Positions 9,701 through 17,971 of a stretch of 45,644 nucleotides of DNA are shown piece by piece. Position 1 is the first letter of the stretch, and every line of letters begins with the position of its first letter. The position numbers and the translations under genes were made by a program. The notes beneath the pieces are model-generated. The model ran no database searches, was not told where the DNA came from, and was given only the letters and a program-made list of their open reading frames with translations. Source of the stretch: Bacteroidia bacterium (GTDB taxonomy: Bacteria; Bacteroidota; Bacteroidia; AKYH767-A; OLB10); assembly GCA_016788165.1 (NCBI GenBank), contig JAEUTH010000002.1:1-45644 (forward strand). Reading direction: 5' to 3'.

Positions 9701-10130
9701 GGATTTCTCTGTTATTATGTCGGGCATTGGTATAGTAGCTTTAGCGGGTATTGTGGTACGTAATGGTATTTTAATTGTTGAGTTTACCGATTTGCTGCGC
9801 GAGCAAGGTCTCGAACTTTTTGAAGCCATTATTGAAGCCGGCAAAACACGTTTAACACCGGTACTACTTACCGCCACTGCTACCATGTTAGGTTTGGTGC
9901 CATTGGCTGTAGGTTTAAATATAGATTTTGTAACCCTGTTTACCGAATTAAATCCACACCTGTTTTTTGGTGGCGATAGTGTTGCATTTTGGGGGCCGCT
10001 TTCATGGACAATGATTTTTGGTTTGGGCTTTGCCACATTTATAACATTGGTTTTAGTGCCTGCTATGTACCTGATTTCTGAAAGGATTAAATTGAAACGT
10101 AAAGCAAAAAAAGCAACAGCAATAGCATAA
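6741..10130 (+). CDS. RND family efflux permease (HAE1/AcrB-like)
   Basis: This 1129-residue inner membrane proton-driven pump has the usual two repeated halves, each a transmembrane block plus a large periplasmic loop. TM4 carries GIVVDDAIVVIENTHRI with adjacent Asp406 and Asp407, the proton-relay pair of AcrB-type pumps. The second half has GIVVRNGILIVEFTD. It is longer than AcrB because about 75 residues with two added hydrophobic helices (about 512-532 and 540-560) lie between TM6 and TM7. This gene closes the efflux operon, 43 bp after the adaptor, and a strong hairpin terminator follows at 10153. Hydrophobic drug, dye or lipid export is likely; metal export is less likely because the heavy-metal subfamily motifs are absent. 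Confidence 0.96.
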   Translation: MIDKFKEFKPSSWAINNRTSIYIITIIITLAGILSYMSIPKEQFPDIKIATIYVTTFNYGTSPTDVENLITKPLEKQIKGIAGIKKMTSNSVQDFSNIMIEFNTDVSEADAKQKVKDKVDLARKDLPNDLSDEPNVIAVDFSEFPMLSVNIAGDYDLDKLKSYADDIKDKIEAMREIRRVDMVGDLEREIQINVDMYKMQAAQISMRDIENAVRFENMTISGGNVKMDGMERSLSVKGEFKNVDQINNLVVNSTAGSPIYLRDVATVVDAHKEQESYARLYGKNVITLNVIRSTGENLVEASDKITAMLNEMKTTTLPKDVEVSVTGDQSTSTKVTLHDLINTIIIGFILVTIVLMFFMGATNALFVAMSVPLSMFVAFLVLPAIGFSLNMIVLFAFLLALGIVVDDAIVVIENTHRIFENGKVPIVQAAKMATGEVFLPVLSGTLTTLAPFIPLAFWSGLIGKFMVFLPVTLIITLLASLLVAYIINPVFAVDFMKPHNDAEHKKPLKQKSFKVTATIFGVIAAISYLIAFTSHSAGAFGMGNFAVFIILLVVFFRLFLEKRILHFQKVTWPAVQSKYESILRWALARPYTMIFSTVALFFLSIVFLIIRQPQVIFFPQADPNFVYVYVTLPVGTDVAYTDSITRIAEERVYKVLGPNNKIVTSVISSVAINASDPAEGDRGTYSHKSRIMIAFVEYAKRNGESTAPYLTKIRNELKGIAGAEITVDKEQSGPPTQKPINVEIACDDFDKLVATSIAMKNYLDSSAIPGVEQLKSNLQNKKPEIVFDIDRERANRQGISTAQIGTEIRNAVFGAEVSKFRDDDDEYPIQLRYIKEQRNNIDELNNIKVTYRDMNMGGIVRQVPLSAFTNIHYSNTFGGITRKNQTRTVTISSNVLSNYNPNETVAKVESAVNRFKLPDGVTVKMTGEQEEQAETGAFLGRALLISLGMIFLILVTQFNSFSKPLIILTEIIFSVIGVFLGNAIFGMDFSVIMSGIGIVALAGIVVRNGILIVEFTDLLREQGLELFEAIIEAGKTRLTPVLLTATATMLGLVPLAVGLNIDFVTLFTELNPHLFFGGDSVAFWGPLSWTMIFGLGFATFITLVLVPAMYLISERIKLKRKAKKATAIA

Positions 10131-10152
10131 TTTAAACAAACAAATAACCCTT

Positions 10153-10182
10153 AAGCCCAACCTTTAAAGTTGGGCTTTTTTG
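10153..10182 (+). terminator. Rho-independent terminator of the RND efflux operon
   Basis: AAGCCCAAC (10153-10161) pairs perfectly with GTTGGGCTT (10169-10177) around a 7-nt loop, and a T run follows. It lies 23 bp after the permease stop codon. Confidence 0.9.
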
Positions 10183-10213
10183 CTGTAGAAACCATATAAT
10201 TAAATAAGCAAAC

Positions 10214-10242
10214 TTGCGATTTTAAAAAACATAGTAATCTTG
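10214..10242 (+). promoter_or_regulatory. Candidate promoter of asnB (TTG-N18-TAATCTTG)
   Basis: TTG at 10214-10216 and TAATCTTG at 10235-10242 are 18 bp apart. They fit the Bacteroidota -33/-7 arrangement with one mismatch to TAnnTTTG. The start codon follows 30 bp after the -7 box. Confidence 0.5.
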
Positions 10243-10272
10243 CAGCATTAACTTCAATATCATTTAAAATTT

Positions 10273-11934
10273 ATGTGCGGTATTATTGGTGTATTCGATT
10301 TAAAAACCCCTTCAACCAGCTTGCGCCCTCAGGTACTTGAGATGGCAAAAAAAATCAGGCACCGTGGGCCTGATTGGTCCGGTATTTTTTGCCACAATAA
10401 TGTAGTGTTAGCGCATGAGCGCTTAGCTATTGTTGATCCGCAAAGTGGCGGCCAACCCTTATTTAATTCTGAAAAAACATTGGCTCTTGCTGTAAATGGC
10501 GAAATTTATAATCACATGGATTTGCGTAAGCAACTGCCCGATTATCAGTTTTTAACCCACAGCGACTGCGAGGTAATTTTAGCGCTCTATCAACAAAAAG
10601 GTGTAAATTTTATCGAAGACCTTAACGGCATTTTTGCCTTCGCTTTATACGATACGCAAAACGACAGCTATCTTATTGCACGCGATCACATGGGCATTAT
10701 TCCGCTTTATATGGGTTGGGATAAGCATGGCAATTTTTATGTATCGTCTGAACTGAAAGCTTTAGAAGGGGTATGTAATAAAATTCAGGAATTTTTGCCC
10801 GGCCACTATTGGCATAGTAAAGAAGGCACATTAAAAAAATGGTATCAACGTAACTGGACGCAGTATGAGAATGTGAAAGATAATAAAAGCGATATAAATC
10901 AATTACGCACAGCGTTAGAAGCAGCGGTACATCGTCAGCTAATGAGCGATGTACCCTACGGAGTGTTGCTTTCGGGCGGATTAGATTCGTCAATCATATC
11001 AGCAATTACCAAAAAATATGCACCTAACCGTATCGAAAGCAACGATACACAAATGGCATGGTATCCTCAATTGCATAGCTTTGCTGTGGGTTTAAAAGGC
11101 TCGCCCGATTTGGCTGCAGCAAAATTGGTTGCCAACCATATTGGCAGTGTTCATCACGAAATTAATTTCACCGTACAAGAAGGCTTAGATGCAATTAGCG
11201 ATGTTATCTATCATCTCGAAACGTATGATGTTACTACCGTGCGTGCTTCAACACCTATGTATTTATTGGCGCGTGTAATAAAATCGATGGGTATTAAAAT
11301 GGTTTTATCGGGCGAAGGTGCTGACGAGCTTTTTGGCGGCTATCTTTATTTTCACAAAGCACCCAATGCACAGGCTTTTCATGAGGAAACAGTTCGAAAA
11401 TTAAGTAAGCTGCATTTATATGATTGTTTGCGCGCTAATAAATCATTAGCGGCATGGGGCATTGAAGGACGTGTGCCTTTTTTAGACAAGGAGTTTATGG
11501 ACGTGGCCATGCAATTAAATCCGGCCGATAAAATGTCGGGGCCGGACAAAATGGAAAAATGGATTTTGCGTAAAGCTTTCGAAGATTATTTACCAAAAGA
11601 AATTGCCTGGCGCCAAAAAGAACAGTTTAGCGATGGTGTGGGTTATAGCTGGATAGATACTTTAAAAGAAGTTGCCGCAAAAACCGTTTCTGATGACGAA
11701 TTGGCCAATGCTAAATTCCGGTTTCCGGTAAACCCACCAATGAGCAAAGAAGAATATCGTTACCGATGTATTTTTACCGAACACTTTCTGAGCGATCAGG
11801 CTGCAGCTTGTGTACCATCGGTAAAATCGGTGGCATGCAGTACACCCGAAGCGTTGGCTTGGGATGCATCATTCCAAAACCTAAACGACCCATCAGGTCG
11901 TGCAGTTAAAAGTGTGCACAATCAAAGTTATTAG
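10273..11934 (+). CDS. asnB: Asparagine synthase B (glutamine-hydrolysing)
   Basis: This 553-residue cytoplasmic enzyme makes asparagine from aspartate, ATP and glutamine. The chain starts MCGIIGVFD, so Cys2 becomes the N-terminal nucleophile of the class II glutaminase domain (residues 2 to about 190) after Met removal. RHRGPDWSG and the LAHERLAIVD block are conserved glutaminase features. The synthetase domain has the PP-loop SGGLDSS at residues 234-240, and LSGEGADELFGGYLYF further on. Length matches E. coli AsnB. It is a single-gene unit: a terminator precedes it, its own promoter-like sequence lies at 10214-10242, and a bidirectional terminator follows at 12102. Confidence 0.98.
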   Translation: MCGIIGVFDLKTPSTSLRPQVLEMAKKIRHRGPDWSGIFCHNNVVLAHERLAIVDPQSGGQPLFNSEKTLALAVNGEIYNHMDLRKQLPDYQFLTHSDCEVILALYQQKGVNFIEDLNGIFAFALYDTQNDSYLIARDHMGIIPLYMGWDKHGNFYVSSELKALEGVCNKIQEFLPGHYWHSKEGTLKKWYQRNWTQYENVKDNKSDINQLRTALEAAVHRQLMSDVPYGVLLSGGLDSSIISAITKKYAPNRIESNDTQMAWYPQLHSFAVGLKGSPDLAAAKLVANHIGSVHHEINFTVQEGLDAISDVIYHLETYDVTTVRASTPMYLLARVIKSMGIKMVLSGEGADELFGGYLYFHKAPNAQAFHEETVRKLSKLHLYDCLRANKSLAAWGIEGRVPFLDKEFMDVAMQLNPADKMSGPDKMEKWILRKAFEDYLPKEIAWRQKEQFSDGVGYSWIDTLKEVAAKTVSDDELANAKFRFPVNPPMSKEEYRYRCIFTEHFLSDQAAACVPSVKSVACSTPEALAWDASFQNLNDPSGRAVKSVHNQSY

Positions 11935-12101
11935 TCCTATATAGTAACTGTAACTTATTGTTTCTAATGTAGCAATTACAATATGCAACCCGGCTACAAT
12001 CATTTGTTATCAATTTTATAGCAGCGAAACAAATAGTTTTACATGCAAATAGTTTCGAGTATTTGTTTGCCAGAAATCATTATTGAGAAATTGAATTAAA
12101 A

Positions 12102-12133
12102 AAAAGAGGGATACAAATTTGTATCCCTCTTTT
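12102..12133. terminator. Perfect palindromic bidirectional terminator
   Basis: AAAAGAGGGATACAAA followed directly by its reverse complement makes a 32-bp perfect palindrome with A-rich and T-rich ends. It sits between convergent asnB (+) and the giant surface protein gene (-), 18 bp beyond the latter's stop, and can terminate both transcripts. Confidence 0.92.
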
Positions 12134-12151
12134 AATATTTAATGTTTTAAA

Positions 12152-15100
12152 CTATCGTAACAATTGCAGCGAGCCATTTATTTGTTTTCCGGCAACATCA
12201 ATTATGTAGAAGTAAGTACCTACCGGTACCTCTTTGCCACCTTCTGATTTGCCATCCCAACATTTTTCAGTACCACTACTGCTAAACTGTTGTTTACCCC
12301 AACGATCAAAAATTTTAATGTTGGTACAATTACTAAAATCGCCTAAGCCGCTAAAACTGTAACAATCGTTTTTGCCATCACCGTTGGGTGTAAACACATT
12401 GGCAGCATTCTTCACATAATCGCTTAATGATTTTAATGCCAATGGTGCTGTAAGTGTATCGAAACATATACCGTTGTTACCTACAATTAGTGTTACATTA
12501 TTTGTAGCGGCAAAAGCAAATGCATGAATTGGATTTGCATCGGTTGAAGTGGTGCCATCATTAAAATTCCATAAGTATGAATCGGCATCGGTACTTAAAT
12601 CTGTAAAATATACGGTTACGCCACTGCAACTCGCATAAGTACTGTCGGTTGCAAAGTTTGCCACCGGCTTTGGATTTATGCTTACTATTATGGTGTCAGT
12701 ATTCGTACATCCATTTGCATCGGTACCGGTTACAGTATATTGTGTTAATCCACTGGGTGTAGCAATGGGGTTAGCAATGGTACTACTGCTTAAACCTGTA
12801 GCAGGTGACCATGTATAAGATAAACCACCTGAAGCGCTTAAGGTAATTGATGCATTGTCGCAAATAAGTACATCGTTACCGGCCGAAATGGTAGGTAACG
12901 GATTTACATTAATAAGATACGATGTGGTACCTGTACATCCGTTTGCATCTGTTACAGTTACCGTATAGGTAGTTGCTGCAGTAGGGTTGGCAACCGGGTT
13001 ACCAATAGCTGTGTTGCTTAATGCAGTAGCAGGCAGCCAGGTATAGGAATTACCTCCGCTCGCTTGTAATTGTGTACTGCTGCCAATACATATAGCTGCA
13101 GGTGTTGCCGAAATACCGGCAACAGGTAATGCATTGGCAGTTACTTGTAAGCTGGCAGTAGCCGAGCACCCATTGGCATCGGTTACTGTTACTGTATAGG
13201 TAGTGGTAGCTCCCGGGTTAGCAACCGGATTGGCAATGTTAGTTGCCGATAAACCGGTGGCTGGTTGCCAGGTATAACCAATGCCACCGCTTGCATTTAA
13301 TTGTGCCGTAGTTTGACCTAAACAAAAACCGGTGTTATTGCCTGCATTAGCTGCCGGCAATGCATTTATGGTAATACTGTAAGGCACGGTATCGCCCACA
13401 CAACCAAAGCTATTGGTTTCAACAACGCCTACGGTATAGGTGCCGGGTGTACTCCAGCCGGCAATTATATTATTGGTTCCATTGCCACTTAAACTACTGC
13501 TGCCATTGGCAAACCACTGATAGTTTGAACCTGTAGTATTTATAACACTAAACGCTGTACTATCGAAAACACAAATAGCGGCATTAGCTGTTATAGCCGA
13601 TGTAGCCGGTGCCGGATTAATAACTACCTGAAGCGTATCGCTTAAACCTAAACAAGTGGTAGTAGGTGTTATACTTTGCTCCTGATACCATACATAGCCA
13701 ATTGATGGGCCGGCTGCATTCCAATCAACCGTAATGCTATTGGTGCCATTGCCGCTGGCAACCGTACCGCCAATAACAAACCACTGATAGGTTGAACCCG
13801 GTGTATTTAAAGTTGAATAAGCTGTACCTAAACCATCGTTGGCACAAATTGATAACGTGCCATTGGGTGCAACAGGAGTAAGTATTTGATTAATACTTAC
13901 TGTTAGCACAACTGGTTGCGATGGACAACCTAAGTCGGTAATTTCAGTAACCGTGATAGTGCCTGTACCCGCAGATCCCCAGGTTATTATGGCTGTATCT
14001 GTGGCCTGTCCGCTTACAAGGGTGCCTCCGGTAACGCTCCAGTTATAGGTTGAATTGCTATTTGGGTTAACTACCCAATACGGAATGTTAACCACGTCCG
14101 GACAAACAGACAATGTACCCGAGGCTGCACTTAACGTAGCAGCCGGGTTTACAACAATATTAATGGTATCATTATTTGCACAGCCTATTGCATCGGTACC
14201 GGTAACTATATACGTAGTTGTAGCTTGTGGCATAACTTGTTGTGTTACGTTGTTACCTAATGTACTTCCGCCAAGCACAGCCCATTGGTAGCTAACAGCA
14301 CCATTACCTGTAAGTAGTAAGGTATCGCCATTACATATCGAATCGTTTGGTGCAGTAATATCCACAGTGGGTAATGGGTTTACATTTATGGTAACTGTAT
14401 TTACATCAATACATTGAGCAGCAGTGCTACCCGTTACAACATAGGTGGTAGTAACGGTTGGCGATACAGTTAAACTGGCTCCTGTACCAATTGATATACC
14501 CGGATTGTTTTGTAATTCCCAGTTATAGGTTAATGCACCATTTGCTGTTAATGTGGCAGTTTGGCCCTGGCAAATTGCTGCGGGGTTTGCACTGCTGGTA
14601 ACGGTTGGTAATGGGTTAACGGTAACATCAACACTATCAGTAGTTACACATCCGTTCCAACTGGTGGTAACGGTATAAGTGGTTGTTGCAGCAACGGTAC
14701 CAACTAAAGTAATTAATGGATTGCTGGCAGTTGCACCTATTACACCGGTGGCAGGTAACCATTGATACGTATATCCGGCAGTTGTTATGGTGCCAATAGC
14801 TGCCGTATCGCCCGAGCATAATGCAACATTTGCACCTGCATTCGAAACCGGATTGGGTTTAACCACAATATCAATCGTATCGGTATCGGTACAACCAAAC
14901 CAGGTTGCAGTTACAACGTATTGCACCGTATCGAATATCGAAGTGGCATTGGTTAAAGTAGCTGTGGGGTTACTGGTAGTAGGCCCTAATAAACCTGCTG
15001 ATGGGTTCCATAAATACGTGTAACCTGAGGTAATTGAACCACCAATTTGTACCGGAGTGCCCGAGCAGGTAATGGCATCAACGCCTGCATTTGCAGTAGG

Positions 15101-17833
15101 TACCGGTGCACTAATTACGGTTACCTGATCGGATGCTGTACAACCATTTATGTTTACAATTTGTACTGTGTAAACCAACGTATCGGGTACGCTATTGGTA
15201 TTTACCAAAGTAATGGTTGGGTTTGAAACAGAGGTGCTGCTTAACCCTGTAGCCGGACTCCAGGCATAAGTTGTACCTGCAGTGCTTACGGTGCCTAATA
15301 CATTAGAAATGTTTGAGCAAACGGTTTTATCAATACCGGCAACGGCAACAGCAGGTGCAAAAACATTTAATGTAATTGTATCGCTGCCTGTACAACCATT
15401 TACATCAGTTGCTGTTACTATATATGAAGTTGTTGTACTGGGATTAACGCTTATGCTCGCCCCTATGCCTATGGATGTTGTTGGCGCTGCAATGGTTGCC
15501 CAATTGTAGCTTACGCCTCCCGTTGCCGATAAAGTAGCTGTTGTGGCCACGCAAACGGTATCATCGCTCACATTTGCAACAACTACCGGTGCGGCAAATA
15601 CATTTATGGCAATTGTATCTTTATTAATACAGTTAACAGAACTGGTACCGGTTAAAATATAACTGGTAGTAGTTAAAGGTGCTATGTTTAATGTATTGTT
15701 GCTTCCAATACTCGTTCCGGGATTGGTTAGCAGTGCCCATGAATACGTATTGGCACCATTACCGCTTAAAGTGATGGGTGTGCCCGGACAAATAGAACTA
15801 TCGGTTGCTGCTGCTGCTACCACTGGCAATGGATTGGTTATTACTAAAACCGCATCGCTCGATGTGCAACCAAATGCATTGGTAGTAAGCACGGTATAAA
15901 TGGTTGTGTCGGCAACACTGCCTGCATTAATTAAGCTCACATTGGGGTTCGAAACCGAACTGCTGCTTAATCCGTTTGTGGGTGTCCAGTTATAGGTATA
16001 ACCACCGGTAAAAAGGGTACCAATGGTAATGCTGTTGCCGCTACATACAAACTGATTATTGCCGGCATTACTTATTGGTAAAGGGTTTACGGTTATTTCT
16101 ACGGTATCGGTACTTACACAACCATTAGCACTAACGGATACTATATACTTTGTTGCAATTGGACCACCGGTACCATTTGTTAGTGTAACGGTAGGGTTAC
16201 TGCTTGTTGTACTGTTTAAGCCTGTGGCCGGACTCCAGGTGTAAATATTACCTGCAATTGCAGCCGAGCCAATTGCAGCGCTTCCACCAGAGCAAAACGA
16301 CTTGGGTAAACCTGCATCTGCAACAGGAGCTGGTATAATAGTAATGGTTTTTGTTGCCTGATTACTGCCTTCGCAACCCAAGGCATTAACCTCGCGAACC
16401 GAAACGATATAAGGTCCGGTAGGTCCAAAATCAACAGAGATAAAATTGGTGTTGGCCCCGGTTACTTGCACGCCATTGGTTATAGTCCAGTTATAGGTTG
16501 AGTTGGCTGCACCTGTAGTAGAAAAACTAATGCCTGTTAATGTGTTTGCACATAATGTATCGGGGCCGTTTAATACCGTTGTGCCCATAAATGGAATAAC
16601 GTTTATGGTATAAACCTGGCTGGTGGTTTTTGCCGGGCAACCATTATCAGCAGCCGTTACCGTAAACTGGTAAGGTACATTACTTCCTTGCAAACACGAT
16701 GTAGGCCAGCAAAACTGCGCTGAAACCACACTATCGCCAACGGCATCAATTAAGGTAGCCGGAGGATTGGTAAATGCACTGTTGAATATAGGACCTTGGT
16801 GGGTTGTGGATAAGCTATCGCCATTAGGATCACGAAAAATAATGGGGAAACAAATTTGTTGTCCTTCTTGAACTGAGAATACAGTTAAACCGCCACTTAA
16901 CGCTATGGGTGCCGGATTTATAGGACAGGCAATAAATATCAGTTGATAATCCAAACGCGAAATACCGATGAGAACACCATTACGGTATTCGCGAATTTCG
17001 ACAGCAACAACATAAAAACCCTGACTGGGCGCAAAGTATTGGCTTAAACCAGTACTGGTATCAATACTACTATATCCACCGGCACCAAAAGGCTGTGTAA
17101 CACTATACCCTGCAGCATAAGAAATATCGGGAATTGGCCAGGTGTACAAACCCGGCAAGTTTGGATTGGGTTGTCCCGGACTTGATAAGCCACCGTATGG
17201 CACCACATAGTTATAAGTTAACACATCACCATCGGGGTCAAAAGCTGCATTTAAAATGGAGTTGGTATCGTTTGCACATAAAAACGGTACCGGTGGTACT
17301 GCAAACGTAGGCGAACTGTTTACAATATTGGTAGCAGGAATAAAAGCATACCAGGCAGCACCTTCATTACTTGGGTCAAAAACGTTTGCAATTACATCGT
17401 TACGGCAACACCTATCCATAATTAAATGATAACCCATAGTTGACGAAGGCACATCAATTTCTAACTCATAAATACCTTGTTCAACACAAACGCTGGGTGT
17501 AAATGAGCAGGTGTCGTTTGGAGCAGGTGGGCTAATAAATTGTTGCGATATCAGGGGTACATTGTTATACTCATCTTGTTGCACTTTGTCGGCAGTAGGG
17601 TTAGCTGTGTTTTCAAAATAAACGCCTAACCGCATAGATATAGGTAAATCAGAGGAGCCTTGTGCACAGGAGCGGTAAAGTTCCAAACGCACTTTATACC
17701 GGTATTCGCCATTGGGCTGTAATCCCATATAGGTATAACCGAGGTTGCCGCCCATAATATGCGTGGCTTGCACATCCCTTGCGATTAAAATTAATAAGAG
17801 CACCTTTAAGGTGAGCGTAAAAAATTGTTTCAT
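12152..17833 (-). CDS. Giant Ig/PKD-repeat surface protein with gliding-associated (T9SS type B) C-terminal domain
   Basis: This is a 1893-residue secreted protein. I place the start at 17833 because MKQFFTLTLKVLLLILIA is a clean signal peptide; the frame extends 42 residues upstream but loses that feature. The N-terminal region begins THIMGGNLGYTY, as in many large Bacteroidota adhesin-like proteins, and runs to about residue 400. About 16 Ig-like modules of roughly 82 residues follow (about 415-1724), each with 'C.G' near its start and 'GC' near its end, probably disulfide-linked. Next come a PKD-like module (VYFTDLSTDADSYLWNFNDG) and a CHU_C domain from about residue 1811 (VFTPNGDGKNDCYSF, KIFDRWGKQ). 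The tail predicts T9SS export and attachment to the cell surface. A role in adhesion or gliding is inference. Confidence 0.93.
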   Translation of the reverse strand: MKQFFTLTLKVLLLILIARDVQATHIMGGNLGYTYMGLQPNGEYRYKVRLELYRSCAQGSSDLPISMRLGVYFENTANPTADKVQQDEYNNVPLISQQFISPPAPNDTCSFTPSVCVEQGIYELEIDVPSSTMGYHLIMDRCCRNDVIANVFDPSNEGAAWYAFIPATNIVNSSPTFAVPPVPFLCANDTNSILNAAFDPDGDVLTYNYVVPYGGLSSPGQPNPNLPGLYTWPIPDISYAAGYSVTQPFGAGGYSSIDTSTGLSQYFAPSQGFYVVAVEIREYRNGVLIGISRLDYQLIFIACPINPAPIALSGGLTVFSVQEGQQICFPIIFRDPNGDSLSTTHQGPIFNSAFTNPPATLIDAVGDSVVSAQFCWPTSCLQGSNVPYQFTVTAADNGCPAKTTSQVYTINVIPFMGTTVLNGPDTLCANTLTGISFSTTGAANSTYNWTITNGVQVTGANTNFISVDFGPTGPYIVSVREVNALGCEGSNQATKTITIIPAPVADAGLPKSFCSGGSAAIGSAAIAGNIYTWSPATGLNSTTSSNPTVTLTNGTGGPIATKYIVSVSANGCVSTDTVEITVNPLPISNAGNNQFVCSGNSITIGTLFTGGYTYNWTPTNGLSSSSVSNPNVSLINAGSVADTTIYTVLTTNAFGCTSSDAVLVITNPLPVVAAAATDSSICPGTPITLSGNGANTYSWALLTNPGTSIGSNNTLNIAPLTTTSYILTGTSSVNCINKDTIAINVFAAPVVVANVSDDTVCVATTATLSATGGVSYNWATIAAPTTSIGIGASISVNPSTTTSYIVTATDVNGCTGSDTITLNVFAPAVAVAGIDKTVCSNISNVLGTVSTAGTTYAWSPATGLSSTSVSNPTITLVNTNSVPDTLVYTVQIVNINGCTASDQVTVISAPVPTANAGVDAITCSGTPVQIGGSITSGYTYLWNPSAGLLGPTTSNPTATLTNATSIFDTVQYVVTATWFGCTDTDTIDIVVKPNPVSNAGANVALCSGDTAAIGTITTAGYTYQWLPATGVIGATASNPLITLVGTVAATTTYTVTTSWNGCVTTDSVDVTVNPLPTVTSSANPAAICQGQTATLTANGALTYNWELQNNPGISIGTGASLTVSPTVTTTYVVTGSTAAQCIDVNTVTINVNPLPTVDITAPNDSICNGDTLLLTGNGAVSYQWAVLGGSTLGNNVTQQVMPQATTTYIVTGTDAIGCANNDTINIVVNPAATLSAASGTLSVCPDVVNIPYWVVNPNSNSTYNWSVTGGTLVSGQATDTAIITWGSAGTGTITVTEITDLGCPSQPVVLTVSINQILTPVAPNGTLSICANDGLGTAYSTLNTPGSTYQWFVIGGTVASGNGTNSITVDWNAAGPSIGYVWYQEQSITPTTTCLGLSDTLQVVINPAPATSAITANAAICVFDSTAFSVINTTGSNYQWFANGSSSLSGNGTNNIIAGWSTPGTYTVGVVETNSFGCVGDTVPYSITINALPAANAGNNTGFCLGQTTAQLNASGGIGYTWQPATGLSATNIANPVANPGATTTYTVTVTDANGCSATASLQVTANALPVAGISATPAAICIGSSTQLQASGGNSYTWLPATALSNTAIGNPVANPTAATTYTVTVTDANGCTGTTSYLINVNPLPTISAGNDVLICDNASITLSASGGLSYTWSPATGLSSSTIANPIATPSGLTQYTVTGTDANGCTNTDTIIVSINPKPVANFATDSTYASCSGVTVYFTDLSTDADSYLWNFNDGTTSTDANPIHAFAFAATNNVTLIVGNNGICFDTLTAPLALKSLSDYVKNAANVFTPNGDGKNDCYSFSGLGDFSNCTNIKIFDRWGKQQFSSSGTEKCWDGKSEGGKEVPVGTYFYIIDVAGKQINGSLQLLR
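12660..16590 (-). repeat. About 16 tandem Ig-like module repeats in the giant surface protein
   Basis: Degenerate units of about 246 bp each encode one Ig-like module. The units fall into subtypes. Some contain 'YTY.W.PATGL.S...SNP' (for example modules 2, 3, 6, 7 and 8). Some contain 'S.G.GA...Y.W' (4, 5, 9 and 10). Three are PKD-like with 'STY.W.V.GGT' (11-13). The last three are nearly identical, with 'TYTVTVTDANGC' or close variants (14-16). Boundaries are approximate. Confidence 0.85.
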
Positions 17834-17870
17834 AGTTTCAATAAAAGAGTGGAGGTTTAAAAAAAGCCTC

Positions 17871-17878
17871 CAAATGTA
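17871..17878 (-). promoter_or_regulatory. Candidate -7 box (TACATTTG) of the giant surface protein gene
   Basis: An exact TAnnTTTG match on the minus strand lies 37 bp upstream of the ATG at 17833. A GGAGG/CCTCC hairpin (17851-17871) would lie at or near the 5' end of the transcript. No clear -33 TTG is present. Confidence 0.4.
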
Positions 17879-17941
17879 GATTAATATTGGTATGACCGTA
17901 TTTAACAAACAAAGTTTACATTTTGTTGATATGCATTTGTG

Positions 17942-17949
17942 TAATTTTG
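17942..17949 (+). promoter_or_regulatory. Candidate -7 box (TAATTTTG) of the Tat-exported PLP enzyme gene
   Basis: An exact TAnnTTTG match lies 22 bp before the ATG at 17972. Together with the box at 17871 it makes a divergent promoter pair in the 138-bp intergenic region. Confidence 0.45.
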
Positions 17950-17971
17950 AATACCCCAAATTTTTTTAAAA

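Noticed and set aside
9434..10036. 200-residue open frame antisense to the RND permease
   Set aside because: It is a mirror of the permease coding sequence, has biased Ser/Lys/Pro composition and no recognisable domain. The plus-strand frame is clearly the gene.
12660..16590. Possible CRISPR-like or satellite repeat array
   Set aside because: The roughly 246-bp periodic units are coding repeats for Ig-like modules and lack identical direct repeats with unique spacers.
17851..17871. GGAGG/CCTCC hairpin as a terminator
   Set aside because: It has only five GC pairs and sits in a divergent promoter region with no gene ending there.
17834..17959. 42-residue N-terminal extension of the giant surface protein
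   Set aside because: It would bury the signal peptide behind a Cys/Lys-rich stretch, and a -7 box lies inside it at 17871-17878.
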